Of a stretch of DNA of 64,000 nt, positions 44,118 to 53,037 are shown piece by piece (position 1 is the stretch's first letter; the number at the start of each line of letters is the position of its first letter). The notes under the pieces were generated by a model. It saw only the letters and a list, made by a program, of their open reading frames with translations, was not told the origin of the DNA and made no database searches. The position numbers were made by a program, and so were the translations under genes. This DNA comes from Halovivax limisalsi. Its GTDB lineage: Archaea > Halobacteriota > Halobacteria > Halobacteriales > Natrialbaceae. The stretch is taken from positions 372,001 through 436,000 of the forward strand of contig NZ_CP095757.1 of the NCBI RefSeq assembly GCF_023093535.1, read 5' to 3'.

Positions 44118-44978
44118 TCAGAGCGACTGGACCTGGAAGCCCTTCAGGAGGTAGCTCTGCAGGAGGTAGGCGAACAGCAGCGGCGGAATCGTCATCACGA
44201 ACGAGACGGCCATCACCTCCGCCCAGGAGATCTCGAAGCCTTGCCTGACGAGGCGCAGCACGCCGGGTGCGAAGGTCGTCGCCTCCTGGCGGGGGAGCAG
44301 GATCTGCGCGATGGTGAAGTCGTTCCAGGCGACCGCGAAGGAAAACAGCGTCGTCGCGATGATCGCCGGCTTGGTCTGGGGCAGGACGACGTCGCGGAAC
44401 GCGCGGAAGCGTGAGGCCCCCTCGATCCAGGCGCTCTCCTCGTACGAGCGCGGGATCGTCTGGATGTACTTCCACATCAGCCACACGGAAAAGGGGAGCG
44501 AGATCCCCGTGAGCGCGACGATGAGGCCGAAGTGGGTGTTCAACAGCCCCAGGTTTCGCCAGATCATGTACAGCGGCAGCGCCAGCACGATCGGGCTGAA
44601 CATGTATCCCAGCAGCAGGAATCGGGCGAACGTCATCTTGAGCGGGAAGCGGAACCTGGCGAGGCCGTAACCGGCGACGAGGGCGACGACGTTCGTCAGC
44701 GCGATCGTGCCGGACGTCACGATCACGGTGTTCAGAATGTAACCCATGACCGCGTCGCTCAGCACCACGGAGAAGTTCTCGAGCGTAAACGTACCGGGCA
44801 TGGGGTACGCCGAGACGCCGTCGAGGATCGCGCTCCTGGTTTTGAAGGCCGACTGGATCATCCAGTAGATCGGGAACAGGCCGACGAAGGCCATGACCAG
44901 CGCGCTCGCGTAGACCGCGACATTGTACGTTCGATCGCTCACGTAGTGATTGTTCAGGTACCAGAACGGCGATTTCAT
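44118..44978 (-). CDS. ABC transporter permease (MalG-like)
   Basis: The 286-residue protein has six membrane helices and the EAA loop SAWIEGASRFRAFRDVVLP. It is one half of the channel of a CUT1-type importer. Its start overlaps the end of the partner permease by 4 bp, so the two are translationally coupled. Confidence 0.9.
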   Translation of the reverse strand: MKSPFWYLNNHYVSDRTYNVAVYASALVMAFVGLFPIYWMIQSAFKTRSAILDGVSAYPMPGTFTLENFSVVLSDAVMGYILNTVIVTSGTIALTNVVALVAGYGLARFRFPLKMTFARFLLLGYMFSPIVLALPLYMIWRNLGLLNTHFGLIVALTGISLPFSVWLMWKYIQTIPRSYEESAWIEGASRFRAFRDVVLPQTKPAIIATTLFSFAVAWNDFTIAQILLPRQEATTFAPGVLRLVRQGFEISWAEVMAVSFVMTIPPLLFAYLLQSYLLKGFQVQSL

Positions 44979-45913
44979 GTTTCCACCTCCTCGCTGGGGT
45001 TAAAGAGCTTGAAGTAGATGACGCCCGAGATCGTCAGGAAGAGGAACATAACGACCGACATGGCACTCCCGAGCCCGTAACTACCGTCGGTGAACGTGAC
45101 CTCGTAGGCCAACAGCGGCAGCGTTTCCGTCACCGATCCGGGCCCGCCGTTGGTTAACTGTGCGATGATATCATACTTGTTGAACATGAAGACCCCGCGC
45201 AGGAGGACGGCGACCAGGACGATGCCCTTGATCCGCGGCCAGGTGATGTCGCGGAACATCTGCCACCGGTTCGCCTGACAGATCTTCGCGGCCTCGTAGT
45301 ACCGGTCCGGAATCGCCCGCAACTGCGCGAGTGCCAGGATCGTCACGAACACCGAGAACTTCCAGGACCCGATCAGCACGACGAGCGGCATGGCCCAGTC
45401 GGGACTGCCGAGGGCGAACGCGTCGGCCTCCCACAATCCGAGCCAGTTCCCGAAGACCATGTGCAGGACGCCCGTGTCCGGGTCGAACATGTACAGCGCC
45501 CAGAAGGCGACGATGACGGTCGGAATCAGGTAGGCCGTGAAGATGATCGCCGTGAGGACGCGCTTCCCGCGGGTGATGCGGTTCAGGACGAGGGCCATCC
45601 AGATGCCGACGACGATCTGGAAGATCGTGTTCCCGACCGTGAACACGACCCCCGTTCGGAGCGAGTGCCAGAAGTCGTCCATGGCCAGCACCTCGGCGTA
45701 GTTCTCGAACCCGACCAGCTCCCACTCGGGATTCAGGAGCGGAATCCGGTGGACGGAGGCGTAGAGGGCGAAGAGGATCGGCAAGCCGAAGATCAGGCTG
45801 TAGATGACTAACACCGGCAGGATGCTGCTGACGCCCCAGAAGGCCTCTCGATCACCGTCCAGGCGGAGGACCGAGCGGAACCGCTGGTACCGAGTTGCTT
45901 CCGTTGTTCCCAT
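44975..45913 (-). CDS. ABC transporter permease (MalF-like)
   Basis: The 312-residue protein has six membrane helices and the EAA loop YEAAKICQANRWQMFRDITW. It forms the other half of the CUT1-type channel. A cytoplasmic N-terminus of about 25 residues precedes the first helix (SSILPVLVIYSLIFGLPILF). It is transcribed after the binding-protein gene, with 190 bp between. Confidence 0.9.
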   Translation of the reverse strand: MGTTEATRYQRFRSVLRLDGDREAFWGVSSILPVLVIYSLIFGLPILFALYASVHRIPLLNPEWELVGFENYAEVLAMDDFWHSLRTGVVFTVGNTIFQIVVGIWMALVLNRITRGKRVLTAIIFTAYLIPTVIVAFWALYMFDPDTGVLHMVFGNWLGLWEADAFALGSPDWAMPLVVLIGSWKFSVFVTILALAQLRAIPDRYYEAAKICQANRWQMFRDITWPRIKGIVLVAVLLRGVFMFNKYDIIAQLTNGGPGSVTETLPLLAYEVTFTDGSYGLGSAMSVVMFLFLTISGVIYFKLFNPSEEVET

Positions 45914-46103
45914 CGGAGCGGTGTTTCGATTCGCGCTATAAAAACACTTCGTTCATTGGGAACTGGGCGCACATCGGTGCGGCGACCGGGGTCGCGGTGC
46001 ATTCGACGGTGGGAGGACGGTGGACGATCGGCGGGGTCGATCTCGCGGGGAGACGATGCGACCGAACTGGGGGCGAGGTGCGGTCGACGAGGCGGGAGGC
46101 GAG

Positions 46104-47489
46104 TTACTCGAAGCGCTCTTTGGCGTCGGAGAGTCGCGACTCCATCTCCGAGCGGTACGTCTCGTAGGCTTCCTCCGGATCCATGCCGGCGACGAGGACC
46201 TCGTGGAGCATCTCGCCGAGCTGGTAGCCCTGTCGCAGGTAGATTCCCTCGACGGTGCGGATCGGCGTGACGCCGTCCCAGTCGTTGTGGACGTACTCGT
46301 CGCTGATCTCCTGGACCTGCTGGAGTTTTTCGAGGTGGCTGGGAAACTCCTGGAAGTGGCTGATGCTCTGGTAGGCGTCGGACTCGAGGACGCCCTCGTG
46401 CGTGGGGAGGAAGCGCATCGGTGCGGGTTCGTAGACGCCGGCGAGGCGCTCGAGGTCGTCGGTGTACAGCCACTCGATGAACTCCCGCGCGCCGGCCGTA
46501 TTGCCACCGCCGTCGAAGACGAAGTAGCCGTTGACCTCGTTGACGAGGAGCGTGTCCTCCTTCGCGACGCCCGCCTGGAGCGGGATGTGACTGACGCCCG
46601 TGTTCCGCGCGATCTCGGGATCGATGGCGGCCGCGACGCCGGCGGGCCACATGTTCAGGTGGATCTGCTGGGCGTAGCTGCCGGCGCCCCAGTCCTCGAG
46701 CCCCTGGGCGAAGCCGATCTGTGACGGATCCGGCGAGTACGCGGCCAGCTCGGAGACGAGTTCGAGCACTTCGACGGCCGGCTCTTTCGGGAACCAGAGT
46801 TCGACCTCTTCCTGGGAGTCGGACGCCCAGCGAAGCCGGGCGCTGGCCGTGTTGTTGTACAGCGACCGGAAGAACGCGTCCGCCATGACCAGGCCGCTGC
46901 TGGCGGGGACGCCGATCCCGCGCGTATCGAACTCGTCGGACTCGTCGATGATTCGGGCGTTCTCGAGCAGGTCCTGGAACGTCTCCGGCGGCGAGAGGTC
47001 GAGCGCTTCGTAGACGTCCTCCCGGTAGAGGAACGTGGCCTCGTAGTAGCCGTGAGGCACCTGGTAGACGTCGTCGCCGAACTCGATGGGCGGCGCCACG
47101 AGGTCGCCGGCCAGCTCGCTCATCGCGTCGTTGATCTCGTCGACCGACTGGAGCTGACCCGCGGCGACGTTCTGGGCGACGCCGGCGTGGTTGTTCGTGA
47201 TCGTGTCCGGTGGATCGCCGGACTGCACCAGCGTCGACAGCCGCTGTTCCGCCTGGGAGCCGCCGCCGGTGACCTCCAGGTTGATCTCGTGATCCGACTG
47301 CTCCTCGAAAGCCGGAATGAGCTCGTCGTTCCACTTCGTCTGCCAGGCGTCGCTGCCGTAGTCGGTCATGAGGTGGACGGCCTCGGAGCTGCCGTCGTCC
47401 GAGTCGCCGCCGAGACACCCGGCCAGGCTCGCACCGATCGCGGAGCCGGCGGCTATCGTGAGCTGTCGCCTCGTGGGATTGGCTACCAT
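46104..47489 (-). CDS. ABC transporter substrate-binding lipoprotein (CUT1 type)
   Basis: The 461-residue protein has a Tat-type signal (NPTRRQLTIAAG) and a lipobox with Cys25 (LAGC), so it is a membrane-anchored extracellular protein. The mature part is a type-I extracellular solute-binding protein (LIPAFEEQSDHEINLEVTGGG, EFIEWLYTDDLERLAG). With the two permeases and ATPase downstream it makes a complete importer. The start at 47489 follows a TTTATA box at 47515-47520 on the minus strand by 28 nt; the frame is open to 47501. The ligand is unknown; the neighbours suggest a polar organic acid or amide-bearing compound rather than a simple sugar. Confidence 0.88.
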   Translation of the reverse strand: MVANPTRRQLTIAAGSAIGASLAGCLGGDSDDGSSEAVHLMTDYGSDAWQTKWNDELIPAFEEQSDHEINLEVTGGGSQAEQRLSTLVQSGDPPDTITNNHAGVAQNVAAGQLQSVDEINDAMSELAGDLVAPPIEFGDDVYQVPHGYYEATFLYREDVYEALDLSPPETFQDLLENARIIDESDEFDTRGIGVPASSGLVMADAFFRSLYNNTASARLRWASDSQEEVELWFPKEPAVEVLELVSELAAYSPDPSQIGFAQGLEDWGAGSYAQQIHLNMWPAGVAAAIDPEIARNTGVSHIPLQAGVAKEDTLLVNEVNGYFVFDGGGNTAGAREFIEWLYTDDLERLAGVYEPAPMRFLPTHEGVLESDAYQSISHFQEFPSHLEKLQQVQEISDEYVHNDWDGVTPIRTVEGIYLRQGYQLGEMLHEVLVAGMDPEEAYETYRSEMESRLSDAKERFE

Positions 47490-47514
47490 ACACGCCAGCA
47501 CTCTGCCTTTCGCC

Positions 47515-47520
47515 TATAAA
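47515..47520 (-). promoter_or_regulatory. TATA box of the CUT1 importer operon
   Basis: TTTATA on the minus strand lies 28 nt before the ATG at 47489, fitting a leaderless start of the binding-protein gene and of the operon. Confidence 0.6.
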
Positions 47521-47693
47521 TCTATCGCCACCAGCTACGGTTTCGTAAATTAAACCAGGGTAATTATTCACATCATTCACGTTCGGGTTCGCTATCGGTG
47601 GCCCGGCGGGTGGGCCAGCCGTTCGCTTCGGGAGACGCCGACGACGGCGATCGGTTGTCGGCAGCGAGAAGTGGAACGGTCGCGCGGGAAGGC

Positions 47694-47782
47694 GACCGGG
47701 TACAAGGGTGGGATGGTGACCGGATACAGCGGTGGGATGGTGGCTACGTACCCCGGTAGGGTGGTGACCAGGTACGCGGACG
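47694..47782. repeat. 24-bp imperfect tandem repeat, about 3.7 copies
   Basis: Units start at 47694, 47718, 47742 and 47766. Units 1 and 2 differ at three positions; unit 3 is more diverged and unit 4 is partial. The array ends exactly at the peroxiredoxin stop codon on the minus strand. There are no spacers, so it is not a CRISPR array. Confidence 0.75.
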
Positions 47783-48253
47783 TTACGCGCTCTGGACGGC
47801 GTCGTACACGGCCTCGTAGTCGGGTTCGTTGCTCGGATCGCCGTCCCAGGAGAAGACGATCTCGCCGTCGCCGTCGATGACGAAGACGGCCCGGGACGTG
47901 ATGTCGAAGCCGAGCAGTTCGGACTCGATGTCGGCGTCGTACTTCGAGGCGATGTCCGTGTTGAAGTCGCTGATCAGGTCGAACCCGAGATCGAGCTGGG
48001 CCTTGAACTCGTTCAGCGAGAAGGGCAGGTCGGCGCTGATCCCGTAGATCGACGCGCCCTCCGCCTCGAAGTCGGACAGCCGAGCGTTGAACTCGTTCAT
48101 CTCGCTCATACAGACCGTCGAGAACGCGCCCGGGAAGAACGCGAGGACGATCGGTGCGTCGTCGAGGTTCTCGCTGAGTGTGAAGCTCTCCTCCACTTCG
48201 CCGTTCGCGAGCGGTGCAGTGAAGTCTGGCGCCGGATCTCCGACAGTTACCAT
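47783..48253 (-). CDS. Peroxiredoxin (AhpC/TSA family)
   Basis: The 156-residue protein has the thioredoxin fold of peroxiredoxins. Early motif VGDPAPDFTAPL and the peroxidatic Cys in FPGAFSTVCMSEM are present. No second Cys is seen further on, so it would be a one-Cys type needing an external thiol. It reduces peroxides in the cytoplasm. The start at 48253 lies 25 nt after a TTTATG box on the minus strand at 48276-48281. It is monocistronic. Confidence 0.9.
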   Translation of the reverse strand: MVTVGDPAPDFTAPLANGEVEESFTLSENLDDAPIVLAFFPGAFSTVCMSEMNEFNARLSDFEAEGASIYGISADLPFSLNEFKAQLDLGFDLISDFNTDIASKYDADIESELLGFDITSRAVFVIDGDGEIVFSWDGDPSNEPDYEAVYDAVQSA

Positions 48254-48624
48254 GTCACTTCGTGATTCGTCGGTCCATAAATAACATTCGACACTGTCAA
48301 CGATTGGGGGTGTGTTCGCCGTTCCGCCGCCCCCGGCGGTATCCGGGCCTGTCGTCCGCGGCTGCCACGTCGTCCGGACCGGCGGCCCCGGAGCGGTGCC
48401 GTGAGCAGCGCCGGGGTTCGGGACGAGACGGGGAGACTGTGTCCGCACCGAATCAGTGTCAGTTCAGTGTGACTGCGGGCGCCGGGACGGTGTCCAGCGT
48501 GATTGCGTGGCGGCGGGACCGTGTCGACTGGCAGGCCTCGGTGGCGTGGGGTGGCGGCGGTCGCGGCGGACGGGGTCGATCCTCCAAAGAACTATATACG
48601 TATTTGCTCAATTTAGCGTTGGCA
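48254..48624. other. Divergent intergenic region
   Basis: The 371 bp hold the peroxiredoxin promoter at the left (48276-48281) and a TATATA box at 48593-48598 for the cupin gene at 48625. The GC-rich middle shows no gene or repeat. Confidence 0.5.
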
Positions 48625-49455
48625 ATGCGCGTTAACCCAGCATGGGTCGATACGACAGGTGAGGGTTCGCTCCCGGAGCCGACCTACGAGGAGGCGATCG
48701 ACCGCGAACACATCGAATACGCCCGCAACGAGGAGTATCCGTGGCAGGAAGAGTCCCTGTCCGGCGAACTCCCGGCGTTTCGAAACAAGGTGCTCTCGAT
48801 CGACGAGCGAACGGGCGCGTTCACTCGCGAAGTCGTCCTCCCCCAAGGGTGGGCGACGGAGTCGGTGACGTTCCCGACGGTGCAGGAGCTGTTCGTCATC
48901 GAGGGGAACCTGACCGTCGAGGGGTACGAGCTCGACGAAACGTCGTACCTTCGCGTCCCGGACGAGATGCCGGTCTCGATGGCCGCCCAGAGCGAGACGC
49001 GACTCCTCTGGACGTCGGATAGCGCCCTCGACGGCGACGGCGATCACGACGGCCACCGGTACTGGCACGCCCCCGAAGACGAGATCACCCACGTCGATCC
49101 GAAGGAGATGGAGTGGGAGATCACGCCGAAGGAGGGTCCCGGCGACGGCCTCGAGAGCATCTGGCTCTGGCACGACGAGGTCTCCGGTGCCACGACCTTC
49201 CTCTGCAAGGCGGAGGTCTGGATGGAGGAGCGCCAGGTCCACCACGACGTCGCGGAGAGCTGTTACATCCTCGAGGGCGGCGTCGAGCTGGAAGGCCGCG
49301 GCATGATGGAGGAGGGCGACTACTTCTGGCGACCCGCCTGGATCCACCACGGGCCGATCAAGCCCCACGACAACGGCTTCTACGGCTTCCTGCGCGTCGA
49401 CGCGAACCTCGTCAACTACTACACCTCGCCCGAGGGCGTCCCGCTCAATTACTGA
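48625..49455 (+). CDS. Two-domain cupin protein
   Basis: The 276-residue acidic protein has two cupin-like halves: the first includes TVQELFVIEGNLTVEGYE, the second MEERQVHHDVAESCYILEGGVELEG with FWRPAWIHHGPI. Histidines at the second half (HHDVAES and WIHHGPI) could bind a metal. It resembles the cupin at 41002-41718, so both probably act on related compounds. The start is set by a TATATA box 29 nt upstream. It may be a dioxygenase or isomerase; no assignment is possible. The hydrolase operon follows after 272 bp on the same strand. Confidence 0.72.
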   Translation: MRVNPAWVDTTGEGSLPEPTYEEAIDREHIEYARNEEYPWQEESLSGELPAFRNKVLSIDERTGAFTREVVLPQGWATESVTFPTVQELFVIEGNLTVEGYELDETSYLRVPDEMPVSMAAQSETRLLWTSDSALDGDGDHDGHRYWHAPEDEITHVDPKEMEWEITPKEGPGDGLESIWLWHDEVSGATTFLCKAEVWMEERQVHHDVAESCYILEGGVELEGRGMMEEGDYFWRPAWIHHGPIKPHDNGFYGFLRVDANLVNYYTSPEGVPLNY

Positions 49456-49727
49456 TCGCACTGACTCGATCGACGGCGCCGCGCACTCGCGGTCGCCGCT
49501 CGAATTTCGACCGACCGTCACCGTCCCGAGTCACGACCAGCGCCAGCCCCGCTCGGCGATCAATCACCCGCGTCCCGACGACCGACGCTCCGGAGTGGCG
49601 ACGACCGACTATCGGGAGTGCCGACGACCCACGTCCTCCGTGCCGAGCGTCGACTCCCATCACGTCGAGGGGCGAGTACCCGAATGATTCATGTGCGTGC
49701 GCTCTGCATCGAGAGATACCGTCACGC

Positions 49728-50399
49728 ATGACCACGCACATCTGGGACGACCTGCTCTCCGAGCAGGACAAACAGGTTATCGAAGCGGCCGGGTACGACG
49801 AGGGCGGCGCCTCCTCCTGGGAGTCCCGCGGGCTCGGCTCGAACCCGATGGTCCTGGTGATCGACGTCCAGAAACTGATCGTGGGCGACGACGTCCCGAT
49901 CCTCGAGGCCATCGAGACACACCGGACGGCGATGGGCGAAATCGCCTGGGACGCCGTCGACCGGATCGGGGACTTCCTCGCTCACGCCCGCGACCACGAC
50001 GTACCGGTCGGATACACCCGCGTCGTCCCGTCATCGTACGACGATCCGGACCACGAGGACCTACAGATCGTCGATCCCGTGGCGCCCGAACCCGACGACC
50101 TCGTCGTCGACAAGAGCTACGCGAGCGCCTTCTACGGGACCGACCTTCTCGCCCGCCTCAATCGAGCGGACGTCGACACGCTGATCGTGGTCGGCAATTC
50201 GACGAGCGGCTGCGTGCGGGCGACCACCGTCGACGCCCAGCAGCACGGGTTCGACGTCGTCCTCCCGCAGGAGTGCATCTTCGATCGCATCCAGGCGTCC
50301 CACAAGATCGGCCTGCTCGACATGTGGATGAAGTACGCCGAGGTGCTGGAGACCGAAGAGGTCGAACGGTACGTCGAGAACCCGGGTGATCCGTCGTGA
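49728..50399 (+). CDS. Isochorismatase-family cysteine amidohydrolase
   Basis: The 223-residue protein has the triad of cysteine hydrolases of the isochorismatase/N-carbamoylsarcosine amidohydrolase group: Asp46 (VLVIDVQKL), Lys129 (VVDKSYASAFYGT) and Cys162 (GNSTSGCVRATTVDA). True isochorismatases lack the Cys, so this is an amidase type that releases ammonia or carbamate. An N-terminal extension of about 40 residues precedes the core. Its stop overlaps the GTG of the hydantoinase gene by 4 bp, implying coupled translation and consecutive steps. Confidence 0.9.
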   Translation: MTTHIWDDLLSEQDKQVIEAAGYDEGGASSWESRGLGSNPMVLVIDVQKLIVGDDVPILEAIETHRTAMGEIAWDAVDRIGDFLAHARDHDVPVGYTRVVPSSYDDPDHEDLQIVDPVAPEPDDLVVDKSYASAFYGTDLLARLNRADVDTLIVVGNSTSGCVRATTVDAQQHGFDVVLPQECIFDRIQASHKIGLLDMWMKYAEVLETEEVERYVENPGDPS

Positions 50400-51787
50400 C
50401 CTACGACCTCGTCGTCAGCGGCGGGACGGTCGTGACGGCGTCGGATCGGTTCGAGGCGGATATCGCCGTCGACGACGGGACGATCGCCGCGATCGGCGAT
50501 CACGACTCGTTCGAGGCCGACACCGTGGTCCCCGCCGACGGCAACTACGTCCTGCCGGGCGCGATCGACCCCCACACTCACCACGGGATCTACAACTCGC
50601 TGGCCGACGACGCGAACACCGAGAGCCGGTCGGACCTCGTCGGCGGCGTGACGACGATCGGGAACTTCTTCCGCCGGCCGGGGTCGTACCCGGAGATCAT
50701 GGACGACTACTTCGAGGTGGCCGAGGCGAACTACCGCCACGATTACTTCTTCTCGCTGGGCCTGCTCTCGTTCGAGCACGTCGAGGAGATCCCGACGATC
50801 GTCGACGAGCTCGGCATCACCACGTTCAAGTGGTACATGAATTACAAGTACGCCGCCAGCGAGAAGTTCGGCGTCGACTGCGAGATGCGAGACGACTTCG
50901 GGAACGCGTTCATCGAGACCCTCGCCGAGCAGGAGGCGCCGACGACGCTCGGCTACCACTCGGAGAACGTCGAGATCACTAACGCGCTCGCGGGCGGCAA
51001 TCCCTACGTCGAGACGGAGTCCGACGCGGACGCCGCGTCGGCGGACTACGGGACGCTCGTCGAGGAGTTCCCCGACTACGCCGAGGCCCAGAGCCTGGTC
51101 GCCGGGGCCAGCCTCGCGAAACAGCACGACTACGACGACAGTTTCTACGCGGTCCACGTCAGCGCCGGCCGGACGGCCGACGAACTGGCGGCGCTCCAGG
51201 ACGCCGGCTACGGCGTGACCGGCGAGACCTGCACGCACTACCTGACGCTCACCGCCGAGGAGTGCGACGACCGAATGAAGGTCAACCCGCCCGTCCGAGG
51301 GCCGGAGGATCGCGAGACGCTGTGGGAACGGGTCGCCGACGGCACCATCTCCTGCATCGGCACCGACCACTGCGCGAACGAGACCGAGGACAAACTCGGC
51401 GAGACGATCCGCGACAGTCAGCTCGGCTTCCCGTCGACGGGGACGATGCTGCCACTGATCCTTTCGGAAGGGGTCGACGAGGGCAGGATCGACCTCGAAC
51501 GGGCGGTCGCGGTGACGAGTACGAACACGGCGAGGGCATGGAACCTCTACCCGAAGAAGGGGGCGATCCGGGTCGGGAGCGACGCGGACCTGGCCGTCGT
51601 CGACCTGGACGAGACGAAGACGGTCACGCCGGAGTTGCTCCAGAGCGCGGGCGACTACTCGATTTACGAGGGCCGGGACGTCACCGGGTGGCCGACCCAC
51701 ACCATCGCCGGCGGCGAGGTCGCCTACGAGGACGGCGACGTGCTCGCCGAGCCCGGCTCCGGAACGCACGTCGACCGGCCGATCTAA
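50396..51787 (+). CDS. Dihydropyrimidinase/hydantoinase-like cyclic amidohydrolase
   Basis: The 463-residue protein is a binuclear metal amidohydrolase: His60 and His62 (DPHTHHG), carbamylatable Lys145 (TTFKWYMNY), His188 (GYHSEN), His254 (YAVHVSAG) and Asp324 (GTDHCAN). It opens cyclic imides, ureides or lactams to the N-substituted amino acid or amide. It starts at a GTG overlapping the amidase stop. Hydantoinases often work with a second C-N hydrolase, which the upstream amidase could be. Confidence 0.9.
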   Translation: MTYDLVVSGGTVVTASDRFEADIAVDDGTIAAIGDHDSFEADTVVPADGNYVLPGAIDPHTHHGIYNSLADDANTESRSDLVGGVTTIGNFFRRPGSYPEIMDDYFEVAEANYRHDYFFSLGLLSFEHVEEIPTIVDELGITTFKWYMNYKYAASEKFGVDCEMRDDFGNAFIETLAEQEAPTTLGYHSENVEITNALAGGNPYVETESDADAASADYGTLVEEFPDYAEAQSLVAGASLAKQHDYDDSFYAVHVSAGRTADELAALQDAGYGVTGETCTHYLTLTAEECDDRMKVNPPVRGPEDRETLWERVADGTISCIGTDHCANETEDKLGETIRDSQLGFPSTGTMLPLILSEGVDEGRIDLERAVAVTSTNTARAWNLYPKKGAIRVGSDADLAVVDLDETKTVTPELLQSAGDYSIYEGRDVTGWPTHTIAGGEVAYEDGDVLAEPGSGTHVDRPI

Positions 51788-51831
51788 CGCCTATCGTGGC
51801 ACCAACCAACACACACTCATCCCAGACGACA

Positions 51832-53037
51832 ATGTCATCCAACGAAACCGGCCCGCTCGCAGGCCTGACCGTCGTGGAAGTCGGATCGATGATCTCCGGG
51901 CCGACCGTCGGTCGATTCCTCGCCGATTTCGGCGCGGACGTGATCAAGATCGAACACCCCGAACACGGCGATCACATCCGGAACTTCGGGACCCAGGCGG
52001 ACGGCACCGGCACGTGGCACAAGTACCTGAGTCGGAACAAACGGTCGGTCACGCTCGATATCTCCGCCGAGCGCGGCCAGACCGTCTTCCGCGACCTCGT
52101 CTCGGAAGCCGACGTGCTGATCGAGAACTTCCGGCCGGGCACGCTCGAACGCTGGAACCTCGGCTACGAGACGCTCTCCGCCGAGAACCCCGGCCTGGTC
52201 ATGTTGCGCATGTCCGGCTTCGGGCAGACGGGGCCGTACGCCGAGAAGCCGGGCTTCGGCACGCTCGCCGAGGCGATGAGCGGCTTCGCCTACGTCAACG
52301 GCTTCGAGGACCGCGAACCGCTGCTCCCGCCGACGGGGCTGGCCGACAACATCGCCGCGCTGTACGCGACCTTCTCGGTCATGTTCGCCCTCTACCACCG
52401 CGACGTCAACGGCGGCTCCGGCCAGGTGGTCGACGTGAGCCTCATCGAACCGATCTTCAACCTGATCGGGCCGTTCCCGCTCACGTACGACCAGACCGGC
52501 GAGATCGCCCGGCGGTCGGGCAACCGCTCGACATCGTCGGCCCCGCGAAACGTCTACCGGACAAAGGACGACCGGTGGGTCGCGCTCGCGGCGAGCGCCC
52601 AGCCGCTCGCGATGCGGACGTTCGACGCCATCGGTCGCCCCGACCTCAAGGACGATCCGCGTTTCGCCGACAACGAGAGCCGCCTGGAGAACGTCGAAGA
52701 ACTCGACGCGATCATTCAGGAGTGGATGACCGACCACACCAGGGAGGAGGTACTCGAGGCGTTCGAGGAACACGACGCGACCATCGCGCCGGTCTACAAC
52801 GTCGAAGACATCCTCGAGGACGAACACTATCAGGCCCGAGACGCAGTCGTGACCGTCGATGACGACGACCTCGGCGAGGCGCAGGTCCAGAACGCGATCC
52901 CGAAGTTCAGCGAGACGCCCGGGCACGTCGAGTACCTCGGGCCCGACCTGGGCGAGCACAACGACGAAGTGTTCGGCGACGTCCTCGGCTACGACGACGA
53001 CCTCGTCGCGGCCCTCGAATCGGAGGAGGTCATCTGA
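51832..53037 (+). CDS. CaiB/BaiF (class III) CoA-transferase
   Basis: The 401-residue protein has GLTVVEVGSMISGPTVGRFL at the N-terminus, RNKRSVTLDISAERGQ, and the catalytic Asp172 in TGLADNIAALYA. It activates a carboxylic acid with CoA from a donor thioester. The stop and the ATG of the following lyase gene overlap by one base (TGATG), so activation and cleavage are coupled. The frame is open from 51262, but 51832 gives the normal N-terminus. It differs clearly from the CoA-transferase at 5796. Confidence 0.92.
   Translation: MSSNETGPLAGLTVVEVGSMISGPTVGRFLADFGADVIKIEHPEHGDHIRNFGTQADGTGTWHKYLSRNKRSVTLDISAERGQTVFRDLVSEADVLIENFRPGTLERWNLGYETLSAENPGLVMLRMSGFGQTGPYAEKPGFGTLAEAMSGFAYVNGFEDREPLLPPTGLADNIAALYATFSVMFALYHRDVNGGSGQVVDVSLIEPIFNLIGPFPLTYDQTGEIARRSGNRSTSSAPRNVYRTKDDRWVALAASAQPLAMRTFDAIGRPDLKDDPRFADNESRLENVEELDAIIQEWMTDHTREEVLEAFEEHDATIAPVYNVEDILEDEHYQARDAVVTVDDDDLGEAQVQNAIPKFSETPGHVEYLGPDLGEHNDEVFGDVLGYDDDLVAALESEEVI

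Noticed and set aside
47694-47782. Possible CRISPR array
   Set aside because: Units abut directly without spacers, only about 3.7 copies exist, and no cas gene is near.
47671-47880. Plus-strand frame with an 8-residue repeat
   Set aside because: It only translates the 24-bp minisatellite and then runs antisense into the peroxiredoxin gene.
36962-50399. Aerobic nicotinate pathway set (deformylase-like alpha/beta hydrolase, maleamate amidase-like and maleate isomerase-like genes)
   Set aside because: The three folds are present, but the racemase-fold protein lacks both cysteines, the hydrolase lacks the nucleophile Ser, and no nicotinate hydroxylase or dihydroxypyridine dioxygenase gene is seen.
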